Positions 33,936-44,221 are shown, counted from the stretch's first letter. The stretch is DNA of 64,000 nucleotides from Longispora fulva (GCF_015751905.1 NZ_JADOUF010000001.1:5084001-5148000); one strand, 5' to 3'. Notes: generated from the sequence alone by a model not told the origin. Translations and numbers: made by a program.

Positions 33936-34337
33936 CTAGATCCCCGTCATGTCCGGAACAGACTCTGCGGGCCCCCAGGTCAGAATAGTCCGAAGACCCG
34001 AGCGTACAGATTCAACAACCTCCGGATCAGCATCGAGAACAACTTCAACGATTGCATCAAGGCGCAGAATCTCCGCATCCTCAGGCTTGAAGTTGAACGT
34101 GATCATCGCGCCCTCGAAGCGTACGCGGTCGATTGCACCGTACACCGTGATGCCGTCGTGAGTAGACACGGAATAGGCACCCATCCCCATTTCGATCTCA
34201 CTCTCATCGACTTCATGGATGTGACATTGCAACGAAAGGGAGTTCCCTGTGCCGTCCAGTTCCTCGGCGAGCCAGACGTCAAGGTAGTCATCCTCGACGT
34301 TCTCTTCAAACCCAATCGACTTTGCCGTGTACCTCAC
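33936..34337 (-). CDS. Imm10-like immunity protein for the RHS toxin
   Basis: The GTG at 34337 overlaps the toxin stop (GTGA) and has GAGGAG 6 nt upstream; it gives 133 acidic residues. The pattern YSVSTHDGITVYGAIDRVRF followed by GAMITFNFKPEDAEILRL and EVVESVRSGLRTIL matches the Imm10 family as I know it, small cytoplasmic proteins encoded next to polymorphic toxins. It would bind and block the toxin's C-terminal domain inside the producing cell. Third-position GC is lower than in the housekeeping genes, as in the adjacent toxin tip. Confidence 0.82.
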   Translation of the reverse strand: MRYTAKSIGFEENVEDDYLDVWLAEELDGTGNSLSLQCHIHEVDESEIEMGMGAYSVSTHDGITVYGAIDRVRFEGAMITFNFKPEDAEILRLDAIVEVVLDADPEVVESVRSGLRTILTWGPAESVPDMTGI

Positions 34338-37300
34338 TTGCCGCTCCTCGTCCTGATCCAACTACCTGAACCTTTCGGCCCATCCCAGGAGTACACTACA
34401 TCGACGTCAAGCTCTCTTACCATCCGGTTCATCGCACCCTTGCACTGCGCACATGGCGGGAGCTGCCCCTTGATGGCAACTACGCTTCCAGGCTCCGCCG
34501 GCACCTGTCCAGCCATAGGATCGTCAGGGATGGGGTTCTTTCCTGATGATGCCCCCGAACTGCGTCCAACTCGGTGTTCAGTGTGGGAGGCTTGCTGCGC
34601 GTTTCTGCCTTTCCCGCCTAGCGCGGCAGACTCTTCGGTTGTGATATTGCCACTGCGAACTCCGTATTCAACGGTGACCTCTCCTGTCTCGGCATTGTGG
34701 TGGGTAACCTCGACAGTATGTCCTGGTGCGTTCTTCTTGGGAGGATTGGACTTAGGGTTGTTGTTTCTTGGGCTGGGCTCTCCAGGAGTTGGAGGCTTTG
34801 GGTTGTTCTTTGAAGCGTTTGGCGTGACGTCGACGTCGCTGCCATTTTTGACTTCACGTTCCAGTTGACGGTTCTGCCGTGCTTCCAGGGACTTCGCTTG
34901 CCGCTCGATCTGGGCTGCGGTGCGGGAGGTGGGGGCTGGAGGCTTGGGCTTGGGCTCTTCCCTCGGCTTGGGCTTTGCGCGATCTCTGCCGAGAATGCGT
35001 TCTCGTAAGGTGCCCTTATACTCCTGTCCGGCGACCACGGTCATGCCGCCGCCGCCGCCGCTGATTTCGGCGCCGCGGCTGAGTTGGAGGCCGGTCGGGT
35101 CGCTGTTGGCGATGGGGTTGTGGGCGGCGTATGCGTAGGGGTTGATGCCGGTGGGGTCGCCGTGGTCGATGATGGGGTCGGTGGAGAGGAATCGTCCGAG
35201 GTCGGCGTCGTATTCGCGTGCGCCGAGGCTGTTGAGGCCGGTGTGGCTGTTTTTGGGTTTGTTGAGGAATCCGCGGTCGGTGGGCCAGGTGGTGACGGGG
35301 TCACGGTCGTCGCCGTAGGGGGTGTAATACCGCTTGGTGACCTGGCCGGTGGTGGCGTTGACGGCGACGCGTCCGGAGGCTTGGGTGTCGCTGGCCATCC
35401 AGGTGAGCGTTCCGTCGGATGCGCGGATGGCTGCGGTTCCGTAGTAGCGGTTACTTGTGAGCTGGCCTCCTGCTGTACGGATGTCTTGGCCTGGCAGGTA
35501 CAGCGTCGTTCCGGTGGGGTCCCGGCGGATGAGGAGCGCACCGCCGGCGTCGTAGAGGTGGGTCGTGGTCGAACCGCCCGCGCTGAGGGTGGCTACGCGG
35601 CCTTCCTCGTCCCAGGTGTATGTCTGTCCGATTCCTCGGACGGTCCCGACGAGGGTGTTGCCGTCGTTGTCGTAGGTGAAGGTCGGCCCGTCGGTGCCGT
35701 TGGTGGTGACCTTGGACAGTGCGTGCGGTTTTCCTGCGCCGTATGCGAATGATCGGGTTGTGGTCTGGCCTGGTTTGCGGCGCACGTCGGTGGCCCGGTT
35801 GCCGGCGGTGTCGAAGGTGTAGGTCTCCCAGTAGGGAGCCTTGCCTGTCAGGTCGGCCGTGGAGGGGGCCGCCGTGCAGTCACCGGGGGTCGTCCATGCT
35901 TCGGTGAGGCGGTCGATGCCGTCGTAGCGGAAGCATTGTGACTGGTTGTCGGTGGCGTCGAGGATCCGTTTGGGATTACCGACCTGGTCGTAGGTGAACT
36001 TGTCTGCTTGTACGGGGTTGCCGGCGACGGTCGCGTTGTTTTCGGCGAGGCGTCCTGTTGCGGAGTCCCACACGTAGCTGCGGGTGAGCTGTCCGGGCCC
36101 GGCGCCGGTCTTCCTGCCGGCCAGTTGGCCGATCTTCGTGTGATCGGTCTGGGTGATGTAGTCGGTGAGCCCGGCCGTGGTGGTCGGGTATCCCAGGTTG
36201 TCGTATCCGGCGGTGACTGTCTCGGCAGCCAGGCCTCCGGCAGCCGGGTAGATGACGGCTACGACGTGGTCTGCGGCGTCGTAGGCCTGCTGAATGGTGT
36301 AGTCGCCCGTGAGCTGACCTTCACCGGTCGGAATCTTGTACGTGCTCGCGGTGGCACGGCCCCGAGAGTCGTAGTTGTCCGCCGAGACGGTGTATGCCTT
36401 GCCGCCGGAGTAGCGCGTCGCAGTGGCGACGGCTCCCTTGCCGCCGGGGGCTGTGTCGTAGGTCCATTCGGCGAGCTTGACGCCGGTGTCGACCTCTCCC
36501 TTCCACGTCGCTTTCCGGCGGCCGAGGGCGTCGTTGACGTAGGAGAGTTTGTGTCCTTGGGCGTCGGTAGAGGATTTGACGTTTCCGACCTCGTCGAACG
36601 TGGAGGTGGAGGTACCCGCGTCGGGGTCTTCGGTGCTGAACCGTCGCCCTTCGAGGTCATATCCGTACTTGGTCATGTTTCCGGCCGGGCTTGTGACCTG
36701 GGTCAGCTGATCGAGCCGGTCATACAGGTACGTCGTGGACTCACCGACCCCAACGGTCGGGTAGCGCGTCGACTTGGTGGTGCGGCCGTTGGCGTCCATC
36801 TCCTGGACGGCGAGGATGCCGTCAGGCCTGGTGACGGTGATCCGATCGCCCTGGTAGGCGGTGGTGGTCTGCCACTTCTCGGCGCCCAGGGCCTTGAGGT
36901 GCTCGGCGGTCGGGCGCTCCAGGTTGTCGTAGTCGACGGTCGTCAACGACGGAATTGTTGAGTCTGCGGCGTTGACGATGCCCGAACCAGCCACGCCGTT
37001 GTTGTAGAAAGCTGCAGCCTGTGAGGTGGTCAGGCCGCGTGCGTCGTACTTGACCGCTTGCACGATCCGGCCGCCACCGGGGGCCGGGCGTTGGACCTCG
37101 CGTTGGTCCATGAAGCCGTTGTAGTAGCTGTGGGACTCCAGGTATGTTGTCCCGTTCTGCAGCTTCTTCTGCGTCACCTTCGACGGAACCGACGCCGACA
37201 GCGTGTACTCGAACAGGCTGCTCGCAGGCCCCGTGCGAGGCTCGGTCGGCGACCAAACCGCCGAGACCCGCCCGAGGGGGTCGTAGCTGACCTCGGTGAC

Positions 37301-40300
37301 TCCACCGTTGGGGTCGGTAACCATGACAGGCGCATCGCGCCCGGGGTCAAGGTCCGTGGTGGTCACGTGTCCGGCCGCGTTCGTCGACACCGTCTTCGTC
37401 AGCGGCCCGGTTGCCGCGGGCGTGTAGGCGACGGTGGCGTCTCGTCCCAGGGCGTCCGTCGTCTTGGTTGCCCGGCCCAGGGTGTCGTAGGCCATCGTCT
37501 CGTCGAGCGTGTACGTCGACGGGGCGGTGGTCAGCTTCTCGGTGCGCGTCACCAGACCCGTGGTGCCGCTCTGGCCGAGGCCCTGACCGTCATAGAAGGT
37601 GCGTTGGCCCTGCAGAACCGTGGTCGACCCGCCGATGCCGCAGTTCGTGACTTCCTGCTGCGCGACGCGATCGACGATCGCGGCCGCGGTGTTGCGTGCG
37701 TAGCTGATGGTGGTGCAGGCGTCGTCATCGGTCGTCGTGGTGTCGCCACGGTCGGTCTCCCCGACGGGCAGACCATAGGAGTCGAAACTCGTCTCGGTCT
37801 GGGTCCACCGCCACGTGCTCGATCCCGGGATCCAGGTACGGGTGCGGGTGTCGGTTCCGGTGACCATGGTCGCCGCGAGGTCCTGGCCCCCGGCGATCGG
37901 GGTGGCACGCAGTGCGGTGCGTACCGCGGTCGGGGTGTGAATTGTGGAGTCCGCGATCTGGGCGCCGTCGAGGGACTGGGCCTCGCGGAGGTAGCCCTGG
38001 AGCCCTTCGGAGTCGGGGATCAGCTGTGTCCAGCGTTGGGCGAGGTCGGTGGGGTTGCAGTCCCAGATGGTGAGTTGGTTGCTGTTGGCGGCGAACCCAG
38101 CGGAGAGGCATTTGTTGGCGTTGGGGTTTTTGAGGGTGCCGTCGTCCTGGGGCTTCCAGACCTGCGCGGCGGTGCCGTTGCACTGGTACAGCTCGACGAT
38201 GCTGCCGTTGGTGGTGGCCGCGTTGGCGACGTCGAGGCATTTTCCGGCGGCGGGGTTGAGGATCGCGCTATTGGCTTGTGGCTGCCAGACCTGGGCCGGT
38301 GAGCCGTTGCAGGAGAGGTTGACGATCGGGTTGCCGTTGGCGGTACTGGCGTTGGGGTTGTCGACGCAGCGGGCGTTCGGGGCCGTCATCAGGGCACCGC
38401 TGGCCTGGGGCTGCCATTTCTGGTTCCACTGGTTGGCGCAGTCCCAGACCTGGGCCCGCCCGCCGTTGCCCAGGGCCCAGTTGCCGATCTCCAGACACCT
38501 GCCGGTCTGCGGGTTACGCAACGAGCCGTCAGGCTGGAACTGCCACAGCTGGTTCCACGCGCCGGGCGAGCAGTCCCACAGTTGGACGATGGAGCCGTTG
38601 GCCCCGCCATATGTGGAGTCCATGTCCAGGCACTTGCCGGTGGCGGGGTTGACCAGCGGCGTGCTGACCAACAGGTCGGTCTGGCGTTTCCACACCTGGT
38701 TGGCGGCCCCGGTGCAGTCCCACGACTGCACCGCGGTGCCGTTCGCCGTGCCGGAGCCGGTGATGTTCAGACACCGCCCTGCCGTGCCGGCGATCGCCCC
38801 TGCCTGACCGGCCGTGCCGACGGCCGGAAGCACCGGTGTGCTCAGGCCGACCGAACGCGCTCCCCACACCATGGACTGGTTGTCGCCGGACGCGCGTCCG
38901 TCGCCGTGCATGCCGCGGAAGTACAGGTTGCGGTCGACCGTCTGGGGGCCGCCGGCGGCGCCGTGGGTGGTGGTGACGGTCGGGTACCCGTGCCACAGGT
39001 TCCACGACCGGGTCGCCAGCACCGAGTTTTCGGCGTAGTCGTGTGACCACAGCGCCACATCCGACGTTCCGGTCGTCGAGTAGTCGTAGTGCCAGGTCTC
39101 ATCGGGCCCGCCGCCGGTGAGGTCCTTGTCGACCACATCCGTGACCAGGTACTTGTTGAACCAGCGCCACGCCGCAGGTGACTGGGCGGGTTTGTAGAAC
39201 TGCGGGTAGCAGCGGTTGGGGTTGGCGTCCGGCTTGGGCTTGTAGTCGTGGTTGACGCACTCGGCACCTGAGTAGGTGACCAGGGTCTGCCCGCCGACCC
39301 CGTTGAGGATCGACCCGATCCGAAAGTGCGTGTACGGCGAGTCGCCGGCGTAGGAGCCGTAGTCGACCTTGTTGCGCATCCCCACCGGCTGGAACGTCAC
39401 CGCCGGCTCGGCCAGACCCGTCGTGCCGTCCTGGGCGTAACCGGTGTGGGTGATCGTGTCCAGCCACAGGTTCGACGACATGTCGTCGGTCACCCCGGCC
39501 GAGCGGTAGGAATACGCGAGATCCCACTTATCGACGTTGCGGTAGGCCCCGGCACCAGTGTTCCAGATGAACGTGCCGACCTGGGAGATCTTGTACTGGT
39601 TGAAGAACACCGCCGACTTGGTGTTCGGGCACGACGTCGCCGACGAGCAGTACAGGTCCCACGGCGTTTCCGGATAGTCCGACGTGTTCTGCGCACACGC
39701 CCCGTTGCACCGCAGCGTCTTCTCGAAGTTCACGCGCATCGGGGCCATGGCGGTGTTTTCCTGCCCCGCCCGGGTGCCGTAGTCGATGTGATCCAGGTTC
39801 GCGTTGACGGTGTAGGACTGCACGTTGGTGTTGTTGTTCGCACCCACGTAGCCGTCGAAGCGGGTGTAGAACAGCGTCTCGCTGTTGCCCGACGGGTCGA
39901 CGACGTAGTCAAGGTTCCACCGGTACGGCAGCTGGCACACCGAGCACGGGGCGCCGGCAGTAATCCCGTACACCGGCATCATCTGCGCCGAGAGCGTCTG
40001 CGCGGTGTCCCCGGGGAACCGCTTGCCCGCACCGAAGTAGTACTGGGTGCCGCCCTTGTCCGTGACCTTCCAGTACTCGCGGCTGGCGGTCCAGTTGTTC
40101 CCCAGCCCGGAGTTGCCGTCCCCAGTGGCGAACAGCTGCTCGATCTTGATCCCCGCGTCGTCAGACGCCTTCCACACCCCGGTGCCGGCGTCGCGGACCA
40201 GTTGTACGGACTTGCCGTTCCACTGCATCGTCGCGTTGTAGGCAGAGAACCAGCACTGGTCGTCGGCCGGCTTCGACGCGTCGATCAGCGCACAGGACCG

Positions 40301-41377
40301 AAAGCCCCGCTCGATGAAGCCCCCACCGGACAGCTTCCAGCCCTCGCCGAACACCGCCTGACCATTAGATGCCAGGGTCTGGCCGTCCACGGCCCCAGAG
40401 TCATAGGACCAGCCGACCTGCGGTGCCGGTCCGCCCATCGACGGCGGCACCTTGAACGGGTAGGAGTAGGAGAACGAACCACCCTGACCTCCCGCCGTCC
40501 ACGACGACGCCTGGTTCAACGACGTCGCCGTGAACGTCGCGCCTTCAGTCGACGCGGTCGCCGCCAACGCCAGGACCATCGGAGACGAGGCAACCGTCGC
40601 CGGACTCTCCTCGGCCGCGGTCACCTGCCCCCGGCCACCGGCGTTTTTCGCCCACACACCTGCGGCGGCCGGATCGCCCGGCACCGACAGATCCGCCGTC
40701 AGCGCGCCGCCAGCGTTCACGGCACCCAGATCACGCCGGGTCACACACTCACGGCGCTCCGGGCGCGTGAGCGCGCAGGCGGGCAGCTCGAACAGGTGCA
40801 GGCGGTGCGCGTAGTCGGCGCCGAACGCGTTACGGAAGCCGTCGTAGCCCAGGCTCAGATGCGCCCGACCGGCCCCGCTCACCCCGTCCGCGCGCGACAC
40901 CGACACGACCACACCCGACACGCCCGCGGCTTTCGCCACGCCCGCATCGGCCACCTGAACCCGCACGGACCCGGGAGCCTGGGAACGGTCCGCGCCCAGG
41001 CCCATCGCACCCTTCACCGGCCGGGGCAGATCCACCGGGTCGGCGACCCCGGTCACCGACACCGACATGCCACCGACATCCGTCACCGCGCCCGTGACAG
41101 GCACCGCGGCTGTCGCCGCGCCCGGCAGATCACGATGATCCGTGGACGTGACCGACGCAACATCGGCCAACCTCTCCGGCGCCCGGGCCTTGCTCTGACC
41201 CACCGGAACTGACTTCTCGGGATTCCCCGGCGCGGCACCGCCCGGGGCCGCCAACGCCGGCGGCGCGGACACCAGACTGGCTGTCAGCGCCGCTACCAGC
41301 GAGAACGTGAGGAGACGCGGTCGAAAGGACAACCATGATCGACGGCGTTGTATGGGCACGCGAAAAGGCTCAGGCAC
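34334..41377 (-). CDS. Giant secreted RHS-repeat polymorphic toxin with lectin block and predicted deaminase tip
   Basis: This is a 2347-residue protein. A long signal peptide ends near residue 43 (ALTASLVSAPPALA). A beta-rich N-terminal region follows (about 50-860, including SYPFKVPPSMGGPAPQVGWS). Residues about 860-1120 hold repeated ricin-type Q-x-W units (KCLDMDSTYGGANGSIVQLW, NQLWQFQPDGSLRNPQTGRC), likely carbohydrate-binding. RHS/YD repeats (about 1230-2060) form the toxin-encasing shell, closed by the core NPYAYAAHNPIANSDPTGL near 2096. After a charged Pro/Lys linker, the last 85 residues contain SHTEHRV (His2265, Glu2267) and LPPCAQCKGAM (Cys2309, Cys2312), the H-x-E/P-C-x-x-C arrangement of zinc deaminases. 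The tip has lower GC than the shell, typical of exchangeable toxin ends. Confidence 0.9.
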   Translation of the reverse strand: MPEPFRVPIQRRRSWLSFRPRLLTFSLVAALTASLVSAPPALAAPGGAAPGNPEKSVPVGQSKARAPERLADVASVTSTDHRDLPGAATAAVPVTGAVTDVGGMSVSVTGVADPVDLPRPVKGAMGLGADRSQAPGSVRVQVADAGVAKAAGVSGVVVSVSRADGVSGAGRAHLSLGYDGFRNAFGADYAHRLHLFELPACALTRPERRECVTRRDLGAVNAGGALTADLSVPGDPAAAGVWAKNAGGRGQVTAAEESPATVASSPMVLALAATASTEGATFTATSLNQASSWTAGGQGGSFSYSYPFKVPPSMGGPAPQVGWSYDSGAVDGQTLASNGQAVFGEGWKLSGGGFIERGFRSCALIDASKPADDQCWFSAYNATMQWNGKSVQLVRDAGTGVWKASDDAGIKIEQLFATGDGNSGLGNNWTASREYWKVTDKGGTQYYFGAGKRFPGDTAQTLSAQMMPVYGITAGAPCSVCQLPYRWNLDYVVDPSGNSETLFYTRFDGYVGANNNTNVQSYTVNANLDHIDYGTRAGQENTAMAPMRVNFEKTLRCNGACAQNTSDYPETPWDLYCSSATSCPNTKSAVFFNQYKISQVGTFIWNTGAGAYRNVDKWDLAYSYRSAGVTDDMSSNLWLDTITHTGYAQDGTTGLAEPAVTFQPVGMRNKVDYGSYAGDSPYTHFRIGSILNGVGGQTLVTYSGAECVNHDYKPKPDANPNRCYPQFYKPAQSPAAWRWFNKYLVTDVVDKDLTGGGPDETWHYDYSTTGTSDVALWSHDYAENSVLATRSWNLWHGYPTVTTTHGAAGGPQTVDRNLYFRGMHGDGRASGDNQSMVWGARSVGLSTPVLPAVGTAGQAGAIAGTAGRCLNITGSGTANGTAVQSWDCTGAANQVWKRQTDLLVSTPLVNPATGKCLDMDSTYGGANGSIVQLWDCSPGAWNQLWQFQPDGSLRNPQTGRCLEIGNWALGNGGRAQVWDCANQWNQKWQPQASGALMTAPNARCVDNPNASTANGNPIVNLSCNGSPAQVWQPQANSAILNPAAGKCLDVANAATTNGSIVELYQCNGTAAQVWKPQDDGTLKNPNANKCLSAGFAANSNQLTIWDCNPTDLAQRWTQLIPDSEGLQGYLREAQSLDGAQIADSTIHTPTAVRTALRATPIAGGQDLAATMVTGTDTRTRTWIPGSSTWRWTQTETSFDSYGLPVGETDRGDTTTTDDDACTTISYARNTAAAIVDRVAQQEVTNCGIGGSTTVLQGQRTFYDGQGLGQSGTTGLVTRTEKLTTAPSTYTLDETMAYDTLGRATKTTDALGRDATVAYTPAATGPLTKTVSTNAAGHVTTTDLDPGRDAPVMVTDPNGGVTEVSYDPLGRVSAVWSPTEPRTGPASSLFEYTLSASVPSKVTQKKLQNGTTYLESHSYYNGFMDQREVQRPAPGGGRIVQAVKYDARGLTTSQAAAFYNNGVAGSGIVNAADSTIPSLTTVDYDNLERPTAEHLKALGAEKWQTTTAYQGDRITVTRPDGILAVQEMDANGRTTKSTRYPTVGVGESTTYLYDRLDQLTQVTSPAGNMTKYGYDLEGRRFSTEDPDAGTSTSTFDEVGNVKSSTDAQGHKLSYVNDALGRRKATWKGEVDTGVKLAEWTYDTAPGGKGAVATATRYSGGKAYTVSADNYDSRGRATASTYKIPTGEGQLTGDYTIQQAYDAADHVVAVIYPAAGGLAAETVTAGYDNLGYPTTTAGLTDYITQTDHTKIGQLAGRKTGAGPGQLTRSYVWDSATGRLAENNATVAGNPVQADKFTYDQVGNPKRILDATDNQSQCFRYDGIDRLTEAWTTPGDCTAAPSTADLTGKAPYWETYTFDTAGNRATDVRRKPGQTTTRSFAYGAGKPHALSKVTTNGTDGPTFTYDNDGNTLVGTVRGIGQTYTWDEEGRVATLSAGGSTTTHLYDAGGALLIRRDPTGTTLYLPGQDIRTAGGQLTSNRYYGTAAIRASDGTLTWMASDTQASGRVAVNATTGQVTKRYYTPYGDDRDPVTTWPTDRGFLNKPKNSHTGLNSLGAREYDADLGRFLSTDPIIDHGDPTGINPYAYAAHNPIANSDPTGLQLSRGAEISGGGGGMTVVAGQEYKGTLRERILGRDRAKPKPREEPKPKPPAPTSRTAAQIERQAKSLEARQNRQLEREVKNGSDVDVTPNASKNNPKPPTPGEPSPRNNNPKSNPPKKNAPGHTVEVTHHNAETGEVTVEYGVRSGNITTEESAALGGKGRNAQQASHTEHRVGRSSGASSGKNPIPDDPMAGQVPAEPGSVVAIKGQLPPCAQCKGAMNRMVRELDVDVVYSWDGPKGSGSWIRTRSGK

Positions 41378-41612
41378 GGTGACACTCCCCGTTAGTGAGA
41401 ACAGGCCGCGCTGAGACTAGGACACCACCACGAAGGACATCAATGATTGACTTCCCATCCCTTGTCGACTAAAACGACCGCCATCCGGCAACATCCCCGA
41501 CAAACCCGGCCCGCCACGGAACCTGGCGGGCCGAATCAGCGAACGCTTCAGCAGATCCCGGTGGTGCACATCACCTCGTCGGCCGGCCACCGAACGTCCA
41601 AAGTCCAGACGG

Positions 41613-42533
41613 TCAGGAGGCGGCCCAGGGGCCGGTGATGAACGTGCCGTCCGCCGCGAACGGCGACGAGTTCGGCACACACCCACCCAGGTCGATCGTC
41701 TGCGTCACCATCACCGGCGCCGGCCGACCGGCCCCGGGGCACAGCATGTGGTCGAACCCCAGGAAGTGCCCCACCTCATGGTTGATCACATTCGTCCGGT
41801 ACTCCACGATCGGCACCGCGAACCCCGGCGCGCCCCGCAACCACCGCCGCAGATTGATCATGATCGTCTGGCCGTACCGGCACGAGTACACCCCCTGGGT
41901 GTCCATCCCCGCCGAACCACACAACCTGTCCACAGTATTCGGACTCGCCAACCGGATCCGGACACTGAAATCACTCCCGCCGACCCGCTGAAACGACCAC
42001 GACGCGTTCGTCAGCTTCTGCGCCGCATCGGTGACCGGCGCAGCCGCCGAACGGGTCCAACCATTCGGCGCCGAAAGGACCCGGTCCACCGTCGACGTGA
42101 AACTCGCCGCCGTCCACGCCGGCTCCGCACCCCACACGATGCCGTCCTCGACCTCGACCCGGTACTTCACCAACGTCGTACCCGCACCCACCACGTCCGT
42201 ACCACCGGCCGCCGTGCTGAACGTGCCCAGACCCTGCAACGGCACCCCATCGGCCACCGGCGGCGGAGCCGGCGCCTTCGGCACATCCGCACCCGCCGGC
42301 ACCGGCTTCTTCAACGTCACACTCGGCTTCGGCTTCGGAGACGCACTCGGCGACAAGGAGGGTGAAGGCGACGGGGTTGGAGAGGCAGACGGAGAGGGCG
42401 ACAGAGAAGGCGATGGGGCAGCCGAAGGGCTCTGCGCCGGCGACGCGGCGTGCGCACTGGGCCTGCTACACGCCCCAAGCACCATGAGCAGGGCAAACCC
42501 TGCCACTACACACCTGGAACTCGATACCCTCAC
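41613..42533 (-). CDS. DUF3152 lipoprotein with metzincin-type zinc motif
   Basis: The 306-residue protein has lipobox LGAC (Cys22), a long Ser/Pro-rich spacer (residues about 30-75) and a C-terminal domain starting near LVKYRVEVEDGIVWGAEPAW. The sequence HEVGHFLGFDH near residue 251 is a complete H-E-x-x-H-x-x-G-x-x-H zinc-binding site, with CPGAG and a Met (APVMVTQTI) downstream resembling a Met-turn. DUF3152 proteins are predicted extracellular peptidases of actinobacteria. It lies before the RHS gene in the same direction but 235 bp away, so co-transcription is uncertain. Confidence 0.88.
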   Translation of the reverse strand: MRVSSSRCVVAGFALLMVLGACSRPSAHAASPAQSPSAAPSPSLSPSPSASPTPSPSPSLSPSASPKPKPSVTLKKPVPAGADVPKAPAPPPVADGVPLQGLGTFSTAAGGTDVVGAGTTLVKYRVEVEDGIVWGAEPAWTAASFTSTVDRVLSAPNGWTRSAAAPVTDAAQKLTNASWSFQRVGGSDFSVRIRLASPNTVDRLCGSAGMDTQGVYSCRYGQTIMINLRRWLRGAPGFAVPIVEYRTNVINHEVGHFLGFDHMLCPGAGRPAPVMVTQTIDLGGCVPNSSPFAADGTFITGPWAAS

Positions 42534-42730
42534 AACACCACACCCATCTTCGAAACCGACCAGTACCTTATGGTCTGATCGATCCGATCAGCAAGGCCAT
42601 CCATGTCTCCAGCCAAGTGACATTCGAGAGCTCCGAGACGATCCGGTGCTCGCAGCCGCCATCGCCGTTCACATGGCACTGAGATCATCATCAATCCGAC
42701 GCCGGTCAGAGCTCGTTTTGTACCCGGGGT

Positions 42731-44099
42731 GGGCCTGTAGGAATATGGGTGGATCTCCAGAATGGGGGGTAACCCGTGATGTCTGATGTGACAATGGCGA
42801 AGCTCAAGGAGGCGGGTTCAGACCCGTTGATGATCGATGCTGTCGATGCCCAACTGGTGCGGCAGTTGGCGGACCGGGCCCGAGCTGAAGGGCTCCAGCT
42901 GACCGGCGAGGGCGGGTTGCTGGCGCGGTTGACGAAGGTCGTGATCGAGTCCGCTCTCGAGGGCGAGATGGATGACCACCTCGGATATGGCAAGCATGAG
43001 CGGGCCGGGCGGTCCAACGCCCGGAACGGGACCCGGGCCAAGAAGGTGCTCACCGAGGCCGGGCCGGTGGAGATCGTGGTGCCGCGGGACCGGGACGCCT
43101 CTTTCGAGCCGAAGATCGTCAAGAAGCGTCAACGGCGGCTGTCCGGGGTCGATGACCTGGTGATCTCACTGTCAGCGAAGGGCCTCACGACGGGTGAGAT
43201 CTCCGCTCACCTGGCTGAGATCTATGGCGCCGAGGTCTCCAGGGACACCATCTCGGTGATCACCGACCGGGTCCTTGACGGCATGGCCGACTGGCAATCG
43301 CGTCCGCTCGATTCGGTGTATCCGGTGCTGTTCATCGACTGTGTGAACGTGAAGGTGCGCGACGGGTCGGTCGCGAACCGGCCGATCTATGTCGCCCTGG
43401 CCGTCACGGTCGACGGGACCCGCGACATTCTCGGGCTATGGGCCGGTGACGGTGGTGAGGGCGCGAAGTACTGGATGCGGGTCCTGGCCGAGATCAAGAA
43501 CCGGGGAACCCAGGACGTGTGCATCGTCGTCTGCGACGGCCTCAAGGGCCTGCCAGAGGCGATCACGACAGTCTGGCCGCAGGCCGTCACGCAGACCTGC
43601 ATAGTTCACCTTCTGCGCAACAGCTTCCGTTACGCCTCCCGCCGGGACTGGCCCGCCATCGCCCGCGACCTCAAACCCGTCTACACAGCCGTGTCCGAAC
43701 AGGCCGCACTCGACGCGTTCGCCGCTTTCGCCGAGACCTGGGAGGCCAAGTACCCGGCGATCGTGAGGCTATGGACCAACGCCTGGACCGAGTTCACCCC
43801 GTTCCTGGCCTTCGACACCGAGATCGGCAAAGATCATCTCCACCACCAACGCGATCGAGTCCATCAACTCCCGAATCCGCCGGGCCGTCAACGCCCGCGG
43901 GCACTTTCCCACCGAGCAAGCGGCCCTCAAATGCGTCTACCTCGCACTGATGAGCCTCGACCCCACCGGCGCCGGCCGCAAACGCTGGACCGCCCGATGG
44001 AAAATCGCACTCCAAGCCTTCGAAATCACCTTCGAAGGCCGCCTCGTACCCAAACTCCTCACCCACACCAGCTAGATCCACCGTTTTCCTGACAGGGCC
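42731..44099 (+). mobile_element. IS256-family-like insertion sequence, 1369 bp, with 8-bp target duplication
   Basis: Imperfect inverted ends of about 26 bp (GGGCCTGTAGGAATATGGGT on the left; the right end read inward begins GGCCCTGTCAGGAAAACGGT) both run into GGATCT. Exact 8-bp direct repeats CCCGGGGT flank the element (42723-42730 and 44100-44107). The transposase reads rightward and is frameshifted. The intact duplication shows insertion at this very site. Confidence 0.92.
42776..44075 (+). pseudogene. IS256-family transposase with single-base frameshift
   Basis: The first about 350 residues are a normal IS256 (Mutator-like) DDE transposase: LARLTKVVIESALEGEMDDH, GRSNARNGTRAKKVLTEAGP, DCVNVKVRDG with the first Asp, VVCDGLKGLPEAITTVWPQA with the second, and TQTCIVHLLRNSFRYASRRD. 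Near 43825-43831 an extra A shifts the frame: after AFDTEI the proper continuation (ISTTNAIESINSRIRRAVNA, including the catalytic Glu) is found in the next frame and ends at TAG 44073-44075. The annotated single frame would run on as arginine-rich nonsense. Confidence 0.88.
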
Positions 44100-44221
44100 C
44101 CCGGGGTGGCTCGTCTTCCAGGTCGCCAATTCTTGCGGGGCTGATCCTCACCTTCGGTCGGTGATAGCGTCGTCCGGCCGTCGCCGATGCGCGCCGGACT
44201 CTGGTGGAAGGATCATGTCTG

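Noticed and set aside
38000-38800. Ricin-type repeats as a separate gene
   Set aside because: They are in frame with the RHS protein on both sides with no start or ribosome site, so they are an internal domain.
39326-41212. 628-codon plus-strand frame over the RHS gene
   Set aside because: Arginine/valine-rich antisense shadow of the toxin's N-terminal half.
42776-44075. Programmed frameshift in the IS256-like transposase
   Set aside because: The site GGCAAAGATC is not a long slippery run and this family normally uses one frame; a decay event is simpler.
43820-44092. Continuation of the IS256 transposase in its original frame
   Set aside because: After residue about 350 it becomes Arg/Pro/His-rich, while the true family sequence continues in the next frame.
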